NCBI GenBank assembly: GCA_032464575.1
Contig: JAWDKM010000002.1
Coordinates: 1-64,000 of the forward strand
Direction: 5' to 3'
Origin: Pontivivens sp032464575
GTDB taxonomy: Bacteria; Pseudomonadota; Alphaproteobacteria; Rhodobacterales; Rhodobacteraceae
DNA: 64,000 bases
Below, one piece after another: positions 61,812 to 64,000 of this stretch (position 1 is its first letter; each line of letters begins with the position of its first letter). A model generated the notes under the pieces. That model did no database searches. It was not told the origin of the DNA and saw only the letters and a program-made list of their open reading frames with translations. The position numbers and the translations under genes were made by a program.

Positions 61812-63523
61812 CAATGGCTCTCCCGCGTGACGAGGCGGGTGTCGCGGCCCACCAGGAAGTCCAGATCGGCGCCCTGATGCGCCTGCAGGACATGGTCGAT
61901 ATAGAGCCGCGCGTAGCCCCGCGTGTAATGCGGATCGGGCTCGGTGCGCGTGGCACGGCGGCGCTCCAGCTCAGCATCGTCCACCAGCAGCTCCAGCACG
62001 CCCGCCTGCGCGTCGAGCCGGATCGTGTCGCCGGTCTCGACCAGCGCCAGCGGACCGCCTGCAGTGGACTCGGGGCTCACATGCAGCACCACCGTGCCGA
62101 AGGCCGTGCCGGACATCCGGCCGTCGCTGACCCGCACCATGTCGCGCACGCCCTGTTTCACCAGCTTGCCGGGGATCGGCATGTTCCCGACCTCGGGCAT
62201 GCCCGGATAGCCCCTCGGCCCGACGCCCTTGAGCACCAGGATCGTCGCCTCGTCCACCGGCAGGTCCGGGTCGTCGATGGTGGCCTTCAGATCCTCGATC
62301 GTCTCGAAGACATGCGCCTTGCCTTCGTGGCTGAGCAGGTGGTCGGACGCGGCGGAGGGCTTCACGATCGCCCCCTCCGGCGCGAGGTTCCCCTTGAGCA
62401 CCCGCAGCCCCGCCGCCGGTTTCAGCGGATCGTCGAACGGGCGGATGACGTCGCGGTTGAAGCATTCGGCGCCCGCCGCATAGGCGGAGATATCGGCGCC
62501 CAGTACGGTCTTTGCGGGCCGCAGGTGATCGCCCAACTCCTTCAGCACCACCGGCATCCCGCCCGCGTAGCAGAAGTCCTCCATCAGGTACTTGCCCGAC
62601 GGCATGCAGTTGACGAGGAGCGGGATCTCGCCACCGATCTCGAAATCCTCGAGCTTCAGGTCGATCTCCATCCGCCCGGCGATGGCGAGCAGGTGGACGA
62701 CGGCGTTCGTCGATCCGCCCACGGCGGCGTTCGCGAGGATAGCGTTCTCGAAATTGGCCTTGGTCAGCACCTTGGAGAGGACGAGCTCCTCTTCCACCAT
62801 CTCCACGATCCGCTTGCCAGTCAGATGCGCGAGCGCCGTGCGGCGGGCATCGACGGCCGGAAGAGCCGCGTTGGTCGGCAGGCAGACGCCCATCGCCTCA
62901 CAGAGCGACGCCATGGTCGAGGCGGTGCCCATCGTCATGCAGACACCGGCAGAGCGCGACATGCCGCTCTCGGCCGCCATGAAATCGGCGAGCGTCATGT
63001 CTCCCGCCCGCACGTCCTCGGAAAACTTCCAGACATCGGTGCCCGACCCGATATCCTTGCCCTGCCATTTCCCGTTCAGCATCGGACCCGAGGAGACCAC
63101 GATGGTCGGCAGATCGACCGACGCCGCGCCCATGAGCTGCCCCGGCGTGGTCTTGTCGCAGCCGCCCAAAAGCACAACGCCGTCAATGCCATAGGCCCGG
63201 ATCGACTCCTCCACATCCATGGCAAGGAGGTTGCGGAACAGCATCGCGGTCGGCTTCATCTGGGTCTCGCCCAAGGACATCACCGGGAATTCGACGGGAA
63301 AGCCACCAGCCTCCCACACGCCGCGCTTCACCGCCTCGGCCAGCACCCGCAGGCCGGAATTGCAGGGTGTCAGCTCGGACCACGTGTTGCAGATGCCGAT
63401 GATCGGCCGCCCGTCGAAGGCGTGGTCGGGGAAGCCCTGGTTCTTCATCCATGAGCGGTGAATGAAGCCGTCCTTGTCGAGCTTGCCGTACCAATGCTGG
63501 CTGCGGCGTTTCTTGTCACTCAT
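61811..63523 (-). CDS. IlvD/Edd-family sugar-acid dehydratase
   Basis: 570-residue iron-sulfur dehydratase of the IlvD/Edd family, sugar-acid branch (arabonate/galactonate/xylonate type). Cluster Cys residues in CNTWSELTPCN, LLGGCDKTTPGQ and GVCMTMGTAST; GMSRSAG and VSDGRMSGTAFG are further active-site segments. By context it converts galactonate to 2-keto-3-deoxygalactonate, a step usually done by the enolase-superfamily DgoD. The start overlaps the alpha-galactosidase stop by 4 bp. Confidence 0.88.
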   Translation of the reverse strand: MSDKKRRSQHWYGKLDKDGFIHRSWMKNQGFPDHAFDGRPIIGICNTWSELTPCNSGLRVLAEAVKRGVWEAGGFPVEFPVMSLGETQMKPTAMLFRNLLAMDVEESIRAYGIDGVVLLGGCDKTTPGQLMGAASVDLPTIVVSSGPMLNGKWQGKDIGSGTDVWKFSEDVRAGDMTLADFMAAESGMSRSAGVCMTMGTASTMASLCEAMGVCLPTNAALPAVDARRTALAHLTGKRIVEMVEEELVLSKVLTKANFENAILANAAVGGSTNAVVHLLAIAGRMEIDLKLEDFEIGGEIPLLVNCMPSGKYLMEDFCYAGGMPVVLKELGDHLRPAKTVLGADISAYAAGAECFNRDVIRPFDDPLKPAAGLRVLKGNLAPEGAIVKPSAASDHLLSHEGKAHVFETIEDLKATIDDPDLPVDEATILVLKGVGPRGYPGMPEVGNMPIPGKLVKQGVRDMVRVSDGRMSGTAFGTVVLHVSPESTAGGPLALVETGDTIRLDAQAGVLELLVDDAELERRRATRTEPDPHYTRGYARLYIDHVLQAHQGADLDFLVGRDTRLVTRESH

Positions 63524-64000
63524 GCCGCTTCTCCTTCGAGCACGATGATGGAGGCGGGCGTCATGACCGGCGGCTGCACACCGAAGGCCATGAGCGCGGT
63601 GCCCGAAAGCTGGACTCCATCGGATTTCAATGCGTTATCGCCCCGCGACAGCCACCCGGCGTCGTAGTGCGAGATCATGCGGACCCTGTACTGCCGATCG
63701 TCGAGCCCGCTCAGCCGCAGCCGGTCGGGCAGGATGTCGGCGGGCGCGCCGCGCTGGCCGAGCCAGACGGCGAAGCGGGACTTGTCGGCGCTCACCGTCA
63801 TCTCGGCCACCTGCTCCGGATCGCGGGCGGGAAGCTGGTGGACCGTGCCGCGGTGCAGCCAGTCGCGGTTCGCCTTCCACCAGGTGGTGACGCGGGCCAG
63901 CGTCTCGCTTTCCTCCGGTGTCAGTTCGAGGAGGTTCATCTCGAACCCGAAGCTCCGCTGGGCGGCGACCCAGGCGCGAAGCTCCATGGACAGGATGCGG
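63520..64000 (-). CDS. Alpha-galactosidase (GH36), C-terminal fragment
   Basis: The gene enters from beyond the right edge; the last 159 codons are here. The frame continues upstream of the internal ATG at 63987 (RILSMELRAW...). The segment FGFEMNLLELTPEE followed by KANRDWLHRGTVHQLP and a beta-sandwich end (VMTPASIIVLEGE) matches the C-terminal region of GH36 alpha-galactosidases. It would release galactose from melibiose-type alpha-galactosides. The catalytic Asp residues lie outside the window. Confidence 0.8.
   Translation of the reverse strand, partial: RILSMELRAWVAAQRSFGFEMNLLELTPEESETLARVTTWWKANRDWLHRGTVHQLPARDPEQVAEMTVSADKSRFAVWLGQRGAPADILPDRLRLSGLDDRQYRVRMISHYDAGWLSRGDNALKSDGVQLSGTALMAFGVQPPVMTPASIIVLEGEAA

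Overview
The window is a dense, GC-rich chromosomal segment of an alphaproteobacterium, most likely a member of the Rhodobacterales (Roseobacter/Rhodobacter group). This is inferred from gene order and content: irr-fabA-fabB; phoH-ybeY-corC-lnt; sucC/sucD/DUF805/sucA/sucB/lpd; aroA-cmk-rpsA-ihfB-lapA-trpF-trpB; yidC-MOSC-engB-argB; a DUF1013/TrcR regulator; and what looks like the short SAM/SAH riboswitch in front of metK. No tRNA, rRNA, CRISPR array, prophage or intact insertion sequence was seen.

Layout. 0-4 kb: start of a LysE-type exporter, then fabB, fabA, a membrane protein and irr. 4-7 kb: a DnaB-like ATPase, a small zinc-ribbon-like protein and an sbtA-sbtB bicarbonate transport pair. 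6.8-8 kb: an SDR gene and a MarR gene that share a palindromic operator. 8-13 kb: phoH-ybeY-corC-lnt with a ParDE toxin-antitoxin pair inserted between phoH and ybeY. 12.9-13.2 kb: a composite repeat locus. 13.5-25 kb: the 2-oxoglutarate dehydrogenase/succinyl-CoA synthetase cluster, interrupted by a sulfotransferase, a lipoprotein, DUF805, MAPEG and L,D-transpeptidase genes and a tiny secreted protein. 25-37 kb, minus strand: trpA, trpB, trpF, lapA, ihfB, rpsA, cmk, aroA and an amidohydrolase; a structured plus-strand RNA lies in the trpF-trpB gap and a lower-GC patch separates cmk from aroA. 37-42 kb: a GNAT-TrmB fusion, a paralogous GNAT, metK with its riboswitch and a glycosyltransferase. 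42-46.6 kb: a PLP decarboxylase behind an 8-codon leader ORF, RNase T2, TrcR, DUF1353 and ttcA. 46.6-56.4 kb: a GGDEF-EAL protein, yidC, MOSC, engB, argB, a ferredoxin-like protein, SixA and a K+/H+ antiporter. 56.4-56.8 kb: a second composite repeat locus. 56.8-64 kb: a seven-gene, fully overlapping minus-strand operon for galactoside breakdown (alpha-galactosidase, dehydratase, sugar dehydrogenase, DgoK, DgoA, lactonase, GH42 beta-galactosidase).

Most genes are core housekeeping. The unusual material is between them: a 126-bp inverted-repeat element present three times (one copy interrupted by another palindrome), a short roseobacter-type intergenic element whose sequence supplies the ribosome binding site of engB, a candidate sRNA, two unlisted secreted microproteins, paired operators, a leader ORF, and the in-frame fusion of an acetyltransferase to the tRNA methyltransferase TrmB. 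Start codons were re-chosen wherever a ribosome binding site or a signal peptide made a downstream start clearly better.
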